The translations under genes and the position numbers were made by a program. A model generated the notes under the pieces. It did not search any database. It saw only the letters and a program-made list of their open reading frames with translations, and was not told where the DNA came from. Shown here piece after piece: positions 8,380-16,495 of a stretch of 58,263 nt of DNA. Positions within the stretch are counted from its first letter, which is position 1. Every line of letters starts with the position of its first letter. The DNA comes from Ignavibacteria bacterium (GTDB taxonomy: Bacteria; Bacteroidota; Ignavibacteria; UBA10030). The stretch spans positions 1 through 58,263 of the forward strand of contig VGVZ01000022.1 of assembly GCA_016873805.1 (NCBI GenBank). Reading direction: 5' to 3'.

Positions 8380-8925
8380 ATGCCCGCCAATCTCGAACTC
8401 AAAGCTCACTACACATCGGCCGAAGATGCTTCCGCCATCGCCGCCAAATTCATCAAGAACGAACCGGAACTCCTGTTGCAGGTCGATACCTACTTTGACG
8501 TGCGCGACGGTCGACTCAAACTCCGGGAATTCGGTCTCGATGACGCCGAACTCATCTACTATCATCGATCCAATCAAAGAACGGAACGGATTTCGGAGTA
8601 CTCCACTATCCCGATCCATGACGTCGAGGGTGTGAAACAACTTCTCAGCGGACGGCTCGGGCTGAAGACTGTGGTCGACAAACGTCGACTTGTTTTTCTT
8701 TACGAAAATGCGCGCATCCACATCGATATTGTGAAAGATCTTGGCACATTCATCGAGTTTGAGGTGATGGTGACCAGGGGACGAAGGCAGGCCCATCGCC
8801 TCATGCACCAACTCCGCGAGAAATTCGAGATTCGGGACGATCAACTCGTTGGACCATCGTATTCTGACCTGCTGATCGCAAAAGCCCCGACCGTGATATC
8901 CACGTTGAACCCTGAGACGCATTGA
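8380..8925 (+). CDS. CYTH-domain protein (class IV adenylate cyclase / ThTPase-like)
   Basis: The 181-aa protein fits the CYTH (CyaB-thiamine triphosphatase) tunnel fold that binds triphosphates with divalent cations. An N-terminal NLELKA resembles the ExExK signature. Further charged strands follow: QVDTYFDVRDGRLKLREF, VDKRRLVFLYENARIHIDIV, and LGTFIEFEVMV, which matches the CYTH G-x-F-x-E-x-E pattern. The C-terminal YSDLL motif is typical of CyaB-type members. The substrate cannot be told from sequence (cAMP synthesis, thiamine triphosphate or inorganic triphosphate). It follows greA by 8 nt. Confidence 0.85.
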   Translation: MPANLELKAHYTSAEDASAIAAKFIKNEPELLLQVDTYFDVRDGRLKLREFGLDDAELIYYHRSNQRTERISEYSTIPIHDVEGVKQLLSGRLGLKTVVDKRRLVFLYENARIHIDIVKDLGTFIEFEVMVTRGRRQAHRLMHQLREKFEIRDDQLVGPSYSDLLIAKAPTVISTLNPETH

Positions 8926-8950
8926 TTGATCACCAACCGATCGGAGAAAC

Positions 8951-10060
8951 ATGAAATCGTGCATCAAAAACCTTTTCCTTGCAGTTCTCTTCCTTCTCCT
9001 GTATTCGGAGCTCCTGGCCCTCGAGCCGTCGGAACGCCCAAGAAATGTCATCGTCATGATCGGCGATGGAATGGGAGTCGCGCATATCACCGCGGGTCGC
9101 ACGTTCAAGGGGAAGCTGGAGCTTGAGAATTTCAAGCACATGGGGTTGCTGCTGACGCACATCCCAGGAGAAAAGTACGTCGGTGAATCGGCCGGGGGCG
9201 CTTCGGCGATCAGCTGCGGCGTGAAGACATACTACGGGATTGCGGTACATCCTGACGGGACTGCGGCAGAATCGGTTATGGAAGTCGCCCAGGCCGCCGG
9301 CAAGGGGACCGGCGTCATTGTCACGTGCAGCATAACGGATGCAACGCCGGCTGCGTTCGTTGCGCATGTGAAGAGCAGAAAGATGGAATTCGAGATTGCC
9401 GAACAGATTGCGACCTCCAAAATGGACCTCCTTCTGGGGGGCGGCTGGGGCTGGTTTCTGCCGGAGTCGAAAGGGGGACGCCGCAAGGATGGGAAGGATC
9501 TGATCGGCGAGATGGAAAGTGGGGGATTCACGTTCGTCAAGGATGAGGAGGCATTCCGTCAGCTGAAGGCCCAACCCCAGCGCAAGATCCTTTTCCTGTT
9601 TGCGGAGAATCACGTTGGGAATGCTCAATCGCGTCGTCCCTCTCTTAAAGAGAAAACCGCCTTCGCCCTATCAATGTTTGAGAAGGGGAAGAATGGTTTT
9701 GTGCTCATGATTGAGGGTTCGCAGATCGACTGGGCGGCCCACGACAACAATTCCGATCAGATTCTGTTGGAAATGGCAGATTTTGACGACGCGGTGGGAG
9801 TCGCCATCGATTTTGTGAAACGGAATCCAGAAACACTTCTCATCGTCGCTGCCGATCACGAAACCGGCGGCTATGCATTGAACGACGGTTCCCTTGAAAA
9901 CAAAACGGTCGTCGGGAAATTCACGACGGCCGGTCACACGGGCTCGATGGTTCCGATTTTTGCTATGGGTGTGGGTGCGGATGCGTTCACCGGGATCTAC
10001 GATAACACAATGGTCGGAAAGAAGTTGCTGGAAATGTTGAAAGGGAAGAGAGGAAAATAA
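8951..10060 (+). CDS. Secreted alkaline phosphatase family protein
   Basis: Phosphomonoesterase of the PhoA superfamily, predicted to be exported by an N-terminal signal peptide (about residues 1-24). Metal and catalytic positions are visible: Asp39 in MIGDGMG, nucleophile Ser80 in GESAGGASAISCGVKTY, Thr/Asp in TDATPAAF, Glu-x4-Asp-x3-His in IEGSQIDWAAH, AADHETGGY, and the last zinc ligand in TAGHTG. The residue before the nucleophile is Glu rather than the usual Asp (ESA instead of DSA). At 369 aa it is shorter than E. coli PhoA. No pho-box was recognised upstream. Confidence 0.92.
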   Translation: MKSCIKNLFLAVLFLLLYSELLALEPSERPRNVIVMIGDGMGVAHITAGRTFKGKLELENFKHMGLLLTHIPGEKYVGESAGGASAISCGVKTYYGIAVHPDGTAAESVMEVAQAAGKGTGVIVTCSITDATPAAFVAHVKSRKMEFEIAEQIATSKMDLLLGGGWGWFLPESKGGRRKDGKDLIGEMESGGFTFVKDEEAFRQLKAQPQRKILFLFAENHVGNAQSRRPSLKEKTAFALSMFEKGKNGFVLMIEGSQIDWAAHDNNSDQILLEMADFDDAVGVAIDFVKRNPETLLIVAADHETGGYALNDGSLENKTVVGKFTTAGHTGSMVPIFAMGVGADAFTGIYDNTMVGKKLLEMLKGKRGK

Positions 10061-10121
10061 GACCTGCCGCTCTGCTGAATGATATAATTCCTCTTGCAAA
10101 TGTCTCGCGTGAAGATTAGAC

Positions 10122-10150
10122 TTGCATACAGCAGCTGCAATGAGTATATT
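10122..10150 (+). promoter_or_regulatory. Promoter for the tRNA Gly-Cys-Leu cluster
   Basis: TTGCAT (10122-10127), a 17-nt spacer and TATATT (10145-10150), 70 nt before tRNA-Gly. It is the best promoter match in the 160-bp gap after the phosphatase gene. Confidence 0.6.
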
Positions 10151-10219
10151 ATCGCCGTTGCTGATCCGGATTGCAGAGCTGATGTTCTGGGCCAGCAATT
10201 TCTGTCAGAGGCACCACAA

Positions 10220-10292
<73 letters not shown>

Positions 10293-10376
10293 CTGTCCCG
10301 GCGCTTCTCGGTGACGGGACAAACCGACAATCCCGCTCTGCCGGGGTTGCCGTTGTTCACTTCCACGATGAACTTG

Positions 10377-10415
10377 CCCCGTTGCCACCAAATCCCACCT
10401 GGCAACGGGGTTTTT
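10377..10415 (+). terminator. Strong intrinsic terminator between tRNA-Gly and tRNA-Cys
   Basis: CCCCGTTGCCA (10377-10387) pairs perfectly over 11 bp with TGGCAACGGGG (10400-10410) and is followed by TTTTT. It probably ends the tRNA-Gly transcript. A second, shorter hairpin (TGTCCCG/CGGGACA, 10294-10321) lies right behind tRNA-Gly. Confidence 0.85.
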
Positions 10416-10465
10416 GTTATCCGGCAGGGGAGAGTCGGAGTGGAACGCTCGCAAGATTACTGATT

Positions 10466-10537
10466 GGCGCCGTACCCAAGTGGTAAGGGAGAGGTCTGCA
10501 AAACCTTTATTCGGCGGTTCGAATCCGCCCGGCGCCT
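10466..10537 (+). tRNA. tRNA-Cys (GCA)
   Basis: 72-nt cloverleaf. Acceptor GGCGCCG pairs with CGGCGCC; anticodon loop CTGCAAA gives GCA; T-arm GGCGG-TTCGAAT-CCGCC is intact. Confidence 0.95.
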
Positions 10538-10542
10538 CATGA

Positions 10543-10614
10543 GAATGCGGAATGTGGAATGTGGATTACGGAATGAGAGAACGTTCCGCAATCGGAATTC
10601 TGCATTCCGCATTC
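10543..10614. repeat. Inverted repeat between tRNA-Cys and tRNA-Leu
   Basis: GAATGCGGAATG (10543-10554) is repeated in perfect inverted orientation at 10603-10614. The inner part has a second pairing, CGGAA/TTCCG, and imperfect GGAATGTGG iterations. The transcript would fold into one branched hairpin between the two tRNAs. It may be a processing structure or a small interspersed repeat; no T-run follows, so it is not a terminator. Confidence 0.6.
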
Positions 10615-10619
10615 ATCTT

Positions 10620-10705
10620 GCCGGGGTGGCGAAACTGGTAGACGCTCAGGACTTAAAATCCTGTGTTCCGCAAGGGACGTGCGGGTTCGAATCCCGCCTC
10701 CGGCA
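10620..10705 (+). tRNA. tRNA-Leu (TAA)
   Basis: 86-nt class II tRNA. Acceptor GCCGGGG pairs with CTCCGGC (one G-T); anticodon loop CTTAAAA gives TAA; a long variable arm (TGTTCCGCAAGGGACGT) precedes the T-arm GCGGG-TTCGAAT-CCCGC. Confidence 0.95.
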
Positions 10706-10731
10706 CGAGCAGCGACAACAACTTTCCCAAC

Positions 10732-11001
10732 ATGCCGCAGTACATCGGCGCGATGAACACCATCGAACAGAGAAAAAAGACAGACGAGCTCAAGCCCTAT
10801 CATCCAAAGATGGACCGCGCGGACGCCGAGATCTTCGGCATGATCGCCAAGCGAATCAAAGACGACGAAGATCTGGACAAACTGACGCAGGAAAAGCTTG
10901 AAACTCTCCACAGACGCTACGTCGTGCGTAAGTCGAAGCAAGACGCCGAGGAACTCTGGAAGAAGCTCACCGGTGGATCCTCGAAGGACAAAGGAGATTG
11001 A
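10732..11001 (+). CDS. Small charged hypothetical protein
   Basis: I do not recognise this family. The 89-aa frame (alternative ATG at 10753 gives 82 aa) is rich in Lys, Glu and Asp, and predicted mostly helical: an N-terminal TDELKPYHPKMDRADAEIF, then DDEDLDKLTQEKLETLHRRY and a Lys-rich tail. It starts 26 nt after tRNA-Leu and its stop overlaps the leader of the aldo-keto reductase, whose RBS lies inside it. No clear Shine-Dalgarno site precedes either start. The tight fit to the next gene supports it being real. Confidence 0.6.
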   Translation: MPQYIGAMNTIEQRKKTDELKPYHPKMDRADAEIFGMIAKRIKDDEDLDKLTQEKLETLHRRYVVRKSKQDAEELWKKLTGGSSKDKGD

Positions 11002-11003
11002 TC

Positions 11004-11972
11004 GTGAACTATCGCCCTCTCGGCAAGACCGGCCTCAACGTATCAGAAATCGGATACGGCGCGTGGGGTATCGGCGGCGGCCTCTGGCACGGCGAATCCG
11101 ATGCCGAATCCATAAAAGCCCTGCGCAGGGCAGTCGATCTGGGCATGAACTTCTTTGATACTGCGCTCTTTTACGGAGATGGTCATAGTGAGCGACTCAT
11201 CGGCGCCCTGAGAAGGGAGTGTCGCGAGGAAATCCTCATCGCAACGAAAATCCCTCCGATGAATCGGAAATGGCCTGCGCGGGATGGAACGAAACTCCAC
11301 GACGTGTTTCCTGCCTCCTACATCCGTGAATGTACCGAGACGAGCCTCGCAAATCTGGGGGTCGAACGGATCGATGTCCAACAGTTTCACGTCTGGAACG
11401 ACGAATGGACGGACGATGAGGAGTGGATCGAGGAAGTCACCAGACTGCGCAATGAGGGAAAGATCCGGTTTCTGGGGATTTCCATCAACAACCACGAACC
11501 GCACAATGCCATCAAACTGATCCAATCAGGTCGGGTCGATACCGTTCAGGTGATCTTTAACATCTTTGATCAGAGTCCTGAGGATGCGCTGTTTCCGGTG
11601 TGTGAAAGATTCGGCATTGGCGTCATCGCCCGCGTTCCTCTGGATGAGGGAGCTCTGACGGGAAAAATCACTCCAACGACCCTGTTTGAAGAAAAAGAGT
11701 TCCGGAGCTGGTACTTCCGCGGAGATCGGAAAGCTGAAGTATGGGAGCGCGTGAGAACACTCGAGCCGTTGATGGGACCGGAGGCATCGACTCTGTCTGA
11801 GCTTGCACTTCGTTTCTGTCTGCACCATCGGGCAGTCTCGACCGTGATTCCGGGGATGAGAACGGTCTCCCACGTCGAAGCGAACTGTGCCGCATCGGAC
11901 GGAAGAGCCCTTTCGGCCGAAATCGTTGAGAGACTTCGAAGTCACCGATGGGAGAAGAACTATTATCGCTGA
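11004..11972 (+). CDS. Aldo/keto reductase
   Basis: NAD(P)H-dependent reductase with a TIM-barrel fold; the substrate is unknown. GTG 11004 is preferred over TTG 10998 because AAGGAG (10991-10996) then has a 7-nt spacing; the protein has 322 aa. Catalytic residues are visible: Asp52 and Tyr57 (FFDTALFYGDGHSE), Lys82 (IATKIP) and a His in QQFHVWND. The C-terminal STVIPGMRTVSHVEAN is the cofactor-phosphate region. A terminator follows the gene. Confidence 0.93.
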   Translation: MNYRPLGKTGLNVSEIGYGAWGIGGGLWHGESDAESIKALRRAVDLGMNFFDTALFYGDGHSERLIGALRRECREEILIATKIPPMNRKWPARDGTKLHDVFPASYIRECTETSLANLGVERIDVQQFHVWNDEWTDDEEWIEEVTRLRNEGKIRFLGISINNHEPHNAIKLIQSGRVDTVQVIFNIFDQSPEDALFPVCERFGIGVIARVPLDEGALTGKITPTTLFEEKEFRSWYFRGDRKAEVWERVRTLEPLMGPEASTLSELALRFCLHHRAVSTVIPGMRTVSHVEANCAASDGRALSAEIVERLRSHRWEKNYYR

Positions 11973-11992
11973 TGTTCGGAAGACCGAATTGT

Positions 11993-12020
11993 ACGCGTGC
12001 GGAATATTTCCGCGCGTTTC
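11993..12020 (+). terminator. Intrinsic terminator after the aldo/keto reductase gene
   Basis: ACGCG-(TG bulge)-CGGAA pairs with TTCCGCGCGT around a 3-nt loop and is followed by a short T-rich stretch (TTTCTTG), 20 nt past the stop codon. The tRNA-Val promoter begins at its 3' edge. Confidence 0.6.
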
Positions 12021-12049
12021 TTGATTGTTCCCGTATTTTTGGCTATAAT
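12021..12049 (+). promoter_or_regulatory. Promoter of tRNA-Val
   Basis: TTGATT (12021-12026), 17-nt spacer, consensus TATAAT (12044-12049), 22 nt before the tRNA 5' end. Confidence 0.8.
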
Positions 12050-12071
12050 ATCACACCTTTTTGAGAACAAG

Positions 12072-12145
12072 GGGCTCTTAGCTCAGCTGGCTAGAGCGCT
12101 ACCTTGACATGGTAGAGGTCATAGGTTCGAGTCCTATAGAGCCCA
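12072..12145 (+). tRNA. tRNA-Val (GAC)
   Basis: 74-nt cloverleaf. Acceptor GGGCTCT pairs with AGAGCCC; anticodon stem CTACC/GGTAG with loop TTGACAT gives GAC; T-arm ATAGG-TTCGAGT-CCTAT. Confidence 0.96.
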
Positions 12146-12197
12146 CACCGACACGATGTTGTTTGCCCGAGACTAGCGCGGAGGGGGAAGATCTCGT

Positions 12198-12224
12198 AAT
12201 CGGACATTGCTCCGATTTTTTTTG
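12198..12224 (+). terminator. Hairpin with T8 run between tRNA-Val and thrS (terminator or attenuator)
   Basis: AATCGGA (12198-12204) pairs with TCCGATT (12211-12217) and runs directly into eight T residues. It ends 10 nt before the thrS ATG, so it either ends the tRNA-Val transcript or acts as an attenuator in the thrS leader. Confidence 0.75.
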
Positions 12225-12234
12225 TTTCTGACGA

Positions 12235-14175
12235 ATGAGCACAATCACACTCACATTTCCGGATCGCTCAACAAGAGAATTCGAAAGCGGGACAGCGGGC
12301 CTTGCGATCGCACAGAGCATCAGCAGTCGCTTGGCAAAAGACGCGATTGCCGTGCTCGTGAACGACGAAGTTTGGGATCTTGGCCGCCCCATCAGTTCGG
12401 ATGCTTCCGTTCGAATTCTGAAGTGGGAGGATGAGGGGGGAAAATACGCATACTGGCACAGTTCGGCCCATCTGATGGCGGAGGCAATCGAGGCCCTCTT
12501 TCCGGGAACGAAGTTTGGGATCGGCCCGCCGGTAGAGAACGGATTTTATTACGACATCGATACGCAAGATCATGCTCTGACCGCGGAAGATCTGCAGAAG
12601 ATCGAAGAGAAGATGTATCAGTTGGCCGAGCGTGATGTTCCGTTCATCCGCGAGGAAACAGACTGGAAGAGAGCCGTTGAGTATTTCCAGAAGAAAGGGG
12701 ATCCATACAAGCTTGAGCTTCTGAACGAGTTGCGCGATCAGCCGATCTCGATGTATCACTCGGGGAACTTCACCGATCTTTGCTACGGTCCCCATATCCC
12801 ATCGACAGGCCGCATCAGAGCAATCAAACTGCTGAGCATCGCGGGCGCCTACTGGCGCGGGAATGAAAAGAACAAGATGCTCCAGCGCGTCTATGGTGTG
12901 ACCTTCCCGACGAAGAAGGAACTTGACGAGCATCTGTTCCGACTCGAGGAGGCGAAACGGCGCGACCATCGTAAAGTGGGACAGGAGCTCGAGCTCTTTC
13001 TCCTGACACCGAAGGTGGGCGGAGGTCTGCCCCTGTGGTTGCCAAAAGGCACCGTTATCCGGGAAACACTCGAGAATTTCCTCCGAGTCGAGCAGAAGAA
13101 ACGCGGCTATCTGCCGGTGGTGACCCCGCATATTGGGAATATCGAACTCTACAAGACAAGCGGTCACTACCCGTACTACAAGGAGAGCCAGTTTGCACCG
13201 ATCGGTGTGGACGAAGAGCAGTACTTGCTCAAACCGATGAATTGTCCGCACCATTTTCAGATCTACGCGTCCAAGCCGCGCAGCTACCGCGATCTGCCGG
13301 TCCGTCTGGCTGAATTCGGCACGGTCTATCGATACGAGCAATCGGGTGAGCTCAACGGCCTGATCCGCGTCCGTTCGTTTACAGTCGATGACTCGCACAT
13401 GTTTGTCCGCCATGATCAGTTGAAGGACGAACTGCTCTCTGTGATCGATCTGATCAAACACGTGTTCGTGACCCTCGGCTTCACGGATTTCAAAACCCGC
13501 CTCTCGTTCCGCGATCCGAAGAACCGGGACAAGTTTGGTGGGAGCGACGACCTTTGGGAACGCTCGGAACGTGAAATCCGCGAGGTTGCAGATGAATCGA
13601 AGCTCGATTACGTCGTCGCGGTGGGTGAGGCGGCGTTCTATGGGCCGAAGATCGATTTCATGGTGCGGGATGTTCTGGGGAGGACGTGGCAGCTCGGAAC
13701 AGTTCAGGTCGATTACGTGATGCCGGAACGTTTCAATCTCGAGTATGTCGGGAGTGACGGCCAGAAGCACCGGCCCGTGGTCATTCACCGCGCACCGTTC
13801 GGCTCGCTGGAGCGATTCATCGGAATCATGATCGAGCACTTCGGTGGAGATTTTCCCCTCTGGCTGGCGCCGATTCAGGCCGTCGTCATCCCAATTACGG
13901 ACAAGCACCTGGACTACGCCAAAGAGGTTTTTGCCGAGTTCAAGAGCGCCGGAATCCGTTGTGAACTTGACGACCGAAATGAGAAGGTTGGATACAAAAT
14001 CCGGGAATGGGAAACGAAGAAGATTCCTTATATGCTGGTTGTCGGCGACAAAGAACAGGCGAGCGGAACGATCTCCGTGCGCCGGCGAATGAAAGGGGAC
14101 ATCGGCGCGGTCGACGCCCGTTCGTTCCTGCGTCAGGTACTTGATGTGATCGAGAACAAGCAACTCACACTATAG
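12235..14175 (+). CDS. thrS: Threonyl-tRNA synthetase
   Basis: Charges tRNA-Thr. The 646-aa protein has the full bacterial architecture: TGS domain (1-60), editing domain with HSSAHLMAEAI near residue 80 and its partner Cys/His region (FTDLCYGPHI), class II catalytic core with the zinc-site MNCPHH, motif 2 (FGTVYRYEQSGEL) and motif 3 (HRAPFGSLERF), then the anticodon-binding domain from about 540. No Shine-Dalgarno site precedes the ATG, and a terminator hairpin ends 10 nt upstream, so leader control is possible. It is the first gene of the thrS-infC-rpmI-rplT block. Confidence 0.98.
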   Translation: MSTITLTFPDRSTREFESGTAGLAIAQSISSRLAKDAIAVLVNDEVWDLGRPISSDASVRILKWEDEGGKYAYWHSSAHLMAEAIEALFPGTKFGIGPPVENGFYYDIDTQDHALTAEDLQKIEEKMYQLAERDVPFIREETDWKRAVEYFQKKGDPYKLELLNELRDQPISMYHSGNFTDLCYGPHIPSTGRIRAIKLLSIAGAYWRGNEKNKMLQRVYGVTFPTKKELDEHLFRLEEAKRRDHRKVGQELELFLLTPKVGGGLPLWLPKGTVIRETLENFLRVEQKKRGYLPVVTPHIGNIELYKTSGHYPYYKESQFAPIGVDEEQYLLKPMNCPHHFQIYASKPRSYRDLPVRLAEFGTVYRYEQSGELNGLIRVRSFTVDDSHMFVRHDQLKDELLSVIDLIKHVFVTLGFTDFKTRLSFRDPKNRDKFGGSDDLWERSEREIREVADESKLDYVVAVGEAAFYGPKIDFMVRDVLGRTWQLGTVQVDYVMPERFNLEYVGSDGQKHRPVVIHRAPFGSLERFIGIMIEHFGGDFPLWLAPIQAVVIPITDKHLDYAKEVFAEFKSAGIRCELDDRNEKVGYKIREWETKKIPYMLVVGDKEQASGTISVRRRMKGDIGAVDARSFLRQVLDVIENKQLTL

Positions 14176-14186
14176 GAGATCTGCCT

Positions 14187-14738
14187 ATTAAGCAGCAACG
14201 CGCACGTATCAACACCGAGATCAGAGTACCCCGCGTCCGCGTGATCGGAAGCGACGGTCAGCAGGTTGGTCTCCTTCCGACCAGTGAAGCCATCCAGATG
14301 GCTGTGCGGGAGGGTTTGGACCTCATCGAAATCGTACCGAACGCCGATCCGCCGGTCTGCAAACTGATGGATTTCGGCAAGTACAAGTACGAATTGGCGA
14401 AGAAGGAGAAGCTTCAGAGGAAGCACCAGCATGTCACCCTTGTGAAGGAGATACGGTTCCATCCGAATACCGACACGCATGACTTCGATTTCAAGGTTCG
14501 CCACGCGAGAGCGTTCCTCGAAGATGGGCACAAGGTGAAGGCGACGGTCGTCTTCAAAGGGCGCGAGATCACCTACAAGGAGCAGGGAGAGTTGTTGTTG
14601 AACCGTTTTACGGAAAAAGTGGAAGATCTTGCCAAGGTGGAGCAGGCTCCGAAAATGGAAGGACGCCAGATGATCGCCTACTATGTCCTCGATCGGGCGA
14701 AAAAGAAGAGTTCAGAAAAAGCAAAACAGAATACTTAG
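14187..14738 (+). CDS. infC: Translation initiation factor IF-3 (ATT start)
   Basis: Binds the 30S subunit and checks start-codon selection. The frame has no upstream ATG/GTG/TTG giving the conserved N-terminus; the first usable codon is ATT at 14187, preceded 8 nt upstream by AGGAG. Starting there gives 183 aa beginning with the typical [12 protein letters not shown]. The next GTG (14241) would delete 18 conserved residues. A rare start is the known basis of infC autoregulation, so the ATT start is well supported. The linker and C-domain signature [17 protein letters not shown] is present. Confidence 0.95.
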   Translation: MKQQRARINTEIRVPRVRVIGSDGQQVGLLPTSEAIQMAVREGLDLIEIVPNADPPVCKLMDFGKYKYELAKKEKLQRKHQHVTLVKEIRFHPNTDTHDFDFKVRHARAFLEDGHKVKATVVFKGREITYKEQGELLLNRFTEKVEDLAKVEQAPKMEGRQMIAYYVLDRAKKKSSEKAKQNT

Positions 14739-14760
14739 TGATCGCGAAGGGATTGAGATC

Positions 14761-14955
14761 ATGCCAAAGATGAAAAGCCGCCGAAGCGCCGCGAAGTGCT
14801 TCAAAGTCACCGCGACGGGCAAAATCAAGCGGCGGAAAGCGTTTCGAAGTCACATTCTTACAAGCAAATCGAGAAAGCGAAAGCGCCATTTGCGGAAGCC
14901 TGGATTGGTTTCGAAAGAAGAGACGCTCCGCGTCAAGAGATTCTTACTCGCGTAA
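14761..14955 (+). CDS. rpmI: 50S ribosomal protein L35
   Basis: Structural protein of the large ribosomal subunit, 64 aa, strongly basic. It begins [17 protein letters not shown], as in the family, and contains the [17 protein letters not shown] block. It lies 22 nt after infC and 23 nt before rplT, forming the standard infC-rpmI-rplT operon in which L20 usually represses translation. Confidence 0.98.
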   Translation: MPKMKSRRSAAKCFKVTATGKIKRRKAFRSHILTSKSRKRKRHLRKPGLVSKEETLRVKRFLLA

Positions 14956-14978
14956 CGTACGATTGAAGGAAGAAGTCT

Positions 14979-15326
14979 ATGCCACGTTCACAAAATAAGG
15001 TCGCGTCTCACCGTCGACGAAAGAAGGTTCTCGAGCAGGCAAAAGGATACTGGGGTGCGCGAAGCAAGGTGTACACGATTGCCAAGCACCACGTTGAGAA
15101 GGCGCTCTCACACGCGTACAATGATCGGAGACTCAAGAAGAGAGAATTCCGCGGTCTGTGGATTACGCGCATCAACGCAGGGGCCCGCCTTCACGGTACG
15201 ACCTATGCAAAACTGATGTCGGGACTCGAGGAAAAGCAGGTTGCGATCAACCGAAAAGTGCTCGCCGATCTCGCTGCAAACCATCCTCAGACGTTTGCGG
15301 AGATCGTGAAGTTCGCTGTCGCTTGA
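14979..15326 (+). CDS. rplT: 50S ribosomal protein L20
   Basis: Early-assembly protein of the large subunit, 115 aa. It begins MPRSQNKVASHRRRKKVLEQAKG and has the LWITRINAGARLHG segment characteristic of L20. GAAGGA lies upstream of the ATG. In other bacteria L20 feeds back on its own operon by binding a pseudoknot or rRNA mimic; no such structure was worked out here. The 127-nt gap to pheS contains a CTTCCCAC/GTGGGAAG pairing that may be a leader or terminator. Confidence 0.98.
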   Translation: MPRSQNKVASHRRRKKVLEQAKGYWGARSKVYTIAKHHVEKALSHAYNDRRLKKREFRGLWITRINAGARLHGTTYAKLMSGLEEKQVAINRKVLADLAANHPQTFAEIVKFAVA

Positions 15327-15453
15327 TCCTGATAATCTTCCCACATGCTCAGACAATTGGTGAAATCACCCGTTGGGGATGGTCCGGCGTCCGTGGGAAG
15401 ACTTTTCCGTTGCAGTGATTGTTCCCCTCTCATCGCCAATCTCGGAATCTCGA

Positions 15454-16464
15454 ATGCGCGATCCCATCCAAAGCATACTTGACGCATTCCGGCGCGAACT
15501 GGCAGCTGCATCCACCGCCGCCGATCTTGAACCGATTCGCATCAAGTACCTTGCGCGCAAAGGCCAAATCGCCGCCCTCTACGATGGCCTCCGAGACGTT
15601 CCCGCGACGGAAAAACCTGCGGTCGGCAAAGAGATCAATGAGTTACGCGATATCCTCCAACGAGAGCTCGATGCAAAACGCGAGGGCATAGAATCCTCGC
15701 GTGTCCAATCGACGTCGAACCTCGACCTCTCTCTTCCGGGTCGCCCCAGGCCAATCGGCACGAAACATCCGATCACTCAAACGATTGATGAGATCAAGAC
15801 GATCTTCGCGCGGATGGGCTTCACCGTCGCCGATGGTCCGGAAATCGAAACGGACTACTACAACTTCGAAGCGCTGAATTTTCCCCCCGAACATCCTGCG
15901 CGCGACATGCAGGATACCTTCTTCGTCGCAAACAAGGTTGTGCTCAGAACGCATACTTCCCCCGTCCAGATTCGTGTCATGGAATCGCAGCCGCCGCCCG
16001 TGCGTGTGATCATCCCCGGAAGGGTATATCGAAACGAGGCCGTGAGCACGCGCAGTCACGTGCTATTCCACCAGATCGAAGGATTGTACGTCGATCGTGG
16101 CGTGACGTTCAGCGAGCTCAAGGGGACCCTTGTGAGTTTCGTCAGGCAATTCTATGGAAGCGACGTGAAGTACAAATTTCGACCGACGTTTTTTCCGTTT
16201 ACCGAGCCAAGCGCCGATATGTACATTTCGTGTTTCATTTGCTCCGGCAAAGGATGCCGCGTCTGCAAGTTCGGGGGTTGGCTGGAAATCCTCGGCTCGG
16301 GAATGGTCCATCCGAACCTGTACAAATACGTCGGGTACGATCCGGAGGCGGTCTCAGGATATGCCTTCGGGATGGGAATCGAACGGATTGCCATGCTCCG
16401 CTACGGAATCGACGATATCCGTCTGTTCTTCGAGAACGACATCCGTTTCCTGAAGATGTTCTAG
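15454..16464 (+). CDS. pheS: Phenylalanyl-tRNA synthetase alpha subunit
   Basis: Catalytic subunit of the alpha2-beta2 PheRS. ATG 15454 gives 336 aa starting MRDPIQSILDAFRREL, matching the N-terminal coiled coil that contacts tRNA; the longer open frame upstream is not conserved-looking. Class II motifs: motif 1 HPITQTIDEIKTIFARMGF, motif 2 PGRVYRNEAVSTRSH, motif 3 GMGIERIAMLRYG. A CFICSGKGCRVCKFGGW insertion holds four cysteines that could bind zinc, a form common outside the Proteobacteria. pheT follows after 31 nt. Confidence 0.97.
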   Translation: MRDPIQSILDAFRRELAAASTAADLEPIRIKYLARKGQIAALYDGLRDVPATEKPAVGKEINELRDILQRELDAKREGIESSRVQSTSNLDLSLPGRPRPIGTKHPITQTIDEIKTIFARMGFTVADGPEIETDYYNFEALNFPPEHPARDMQDTFFVANKVVLRTHTSPVQIRVMESQPPPVRVIIPGRVYRNEAVSTRSHVLFHQIEGLYVDRGVTFSELKGTLVSFVRQFYGSDVKYKFRPTFFPFTEPSADMYISCFICSGKGCRVCKFGGWLEILGSGMVHPNLYKYVGYDPEAVSGYAFGMGIERIAMLRYGIDDIRLFFENDIRFLKMF

Positions 16465-16495
16465 GAACGCTACGCTCAGATGATCGGCAGAAGCT

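Noticed and set aside
12146-12234. T-box riboswitch upstream of thrS
   Set aside because: The leader is too short and the T-box core (AGGGTGGNACCGCG-like) is absent.
12268-14163. A 631-codon open frame antisense to thrS
   Set aside because: It lies wholly opposite a clear thrS gene, has low-complexity His/Arg-rich composition and no start signal; it is a by-product of codon bias on the sense strand.
15327-15453. Attenuator or T-box upstream of pheS
   Set aside because: Only one long-range pairing (CTTCCCAC/GTGGGAAG) was found, with no T-run or T-box core; not strong enough to list.
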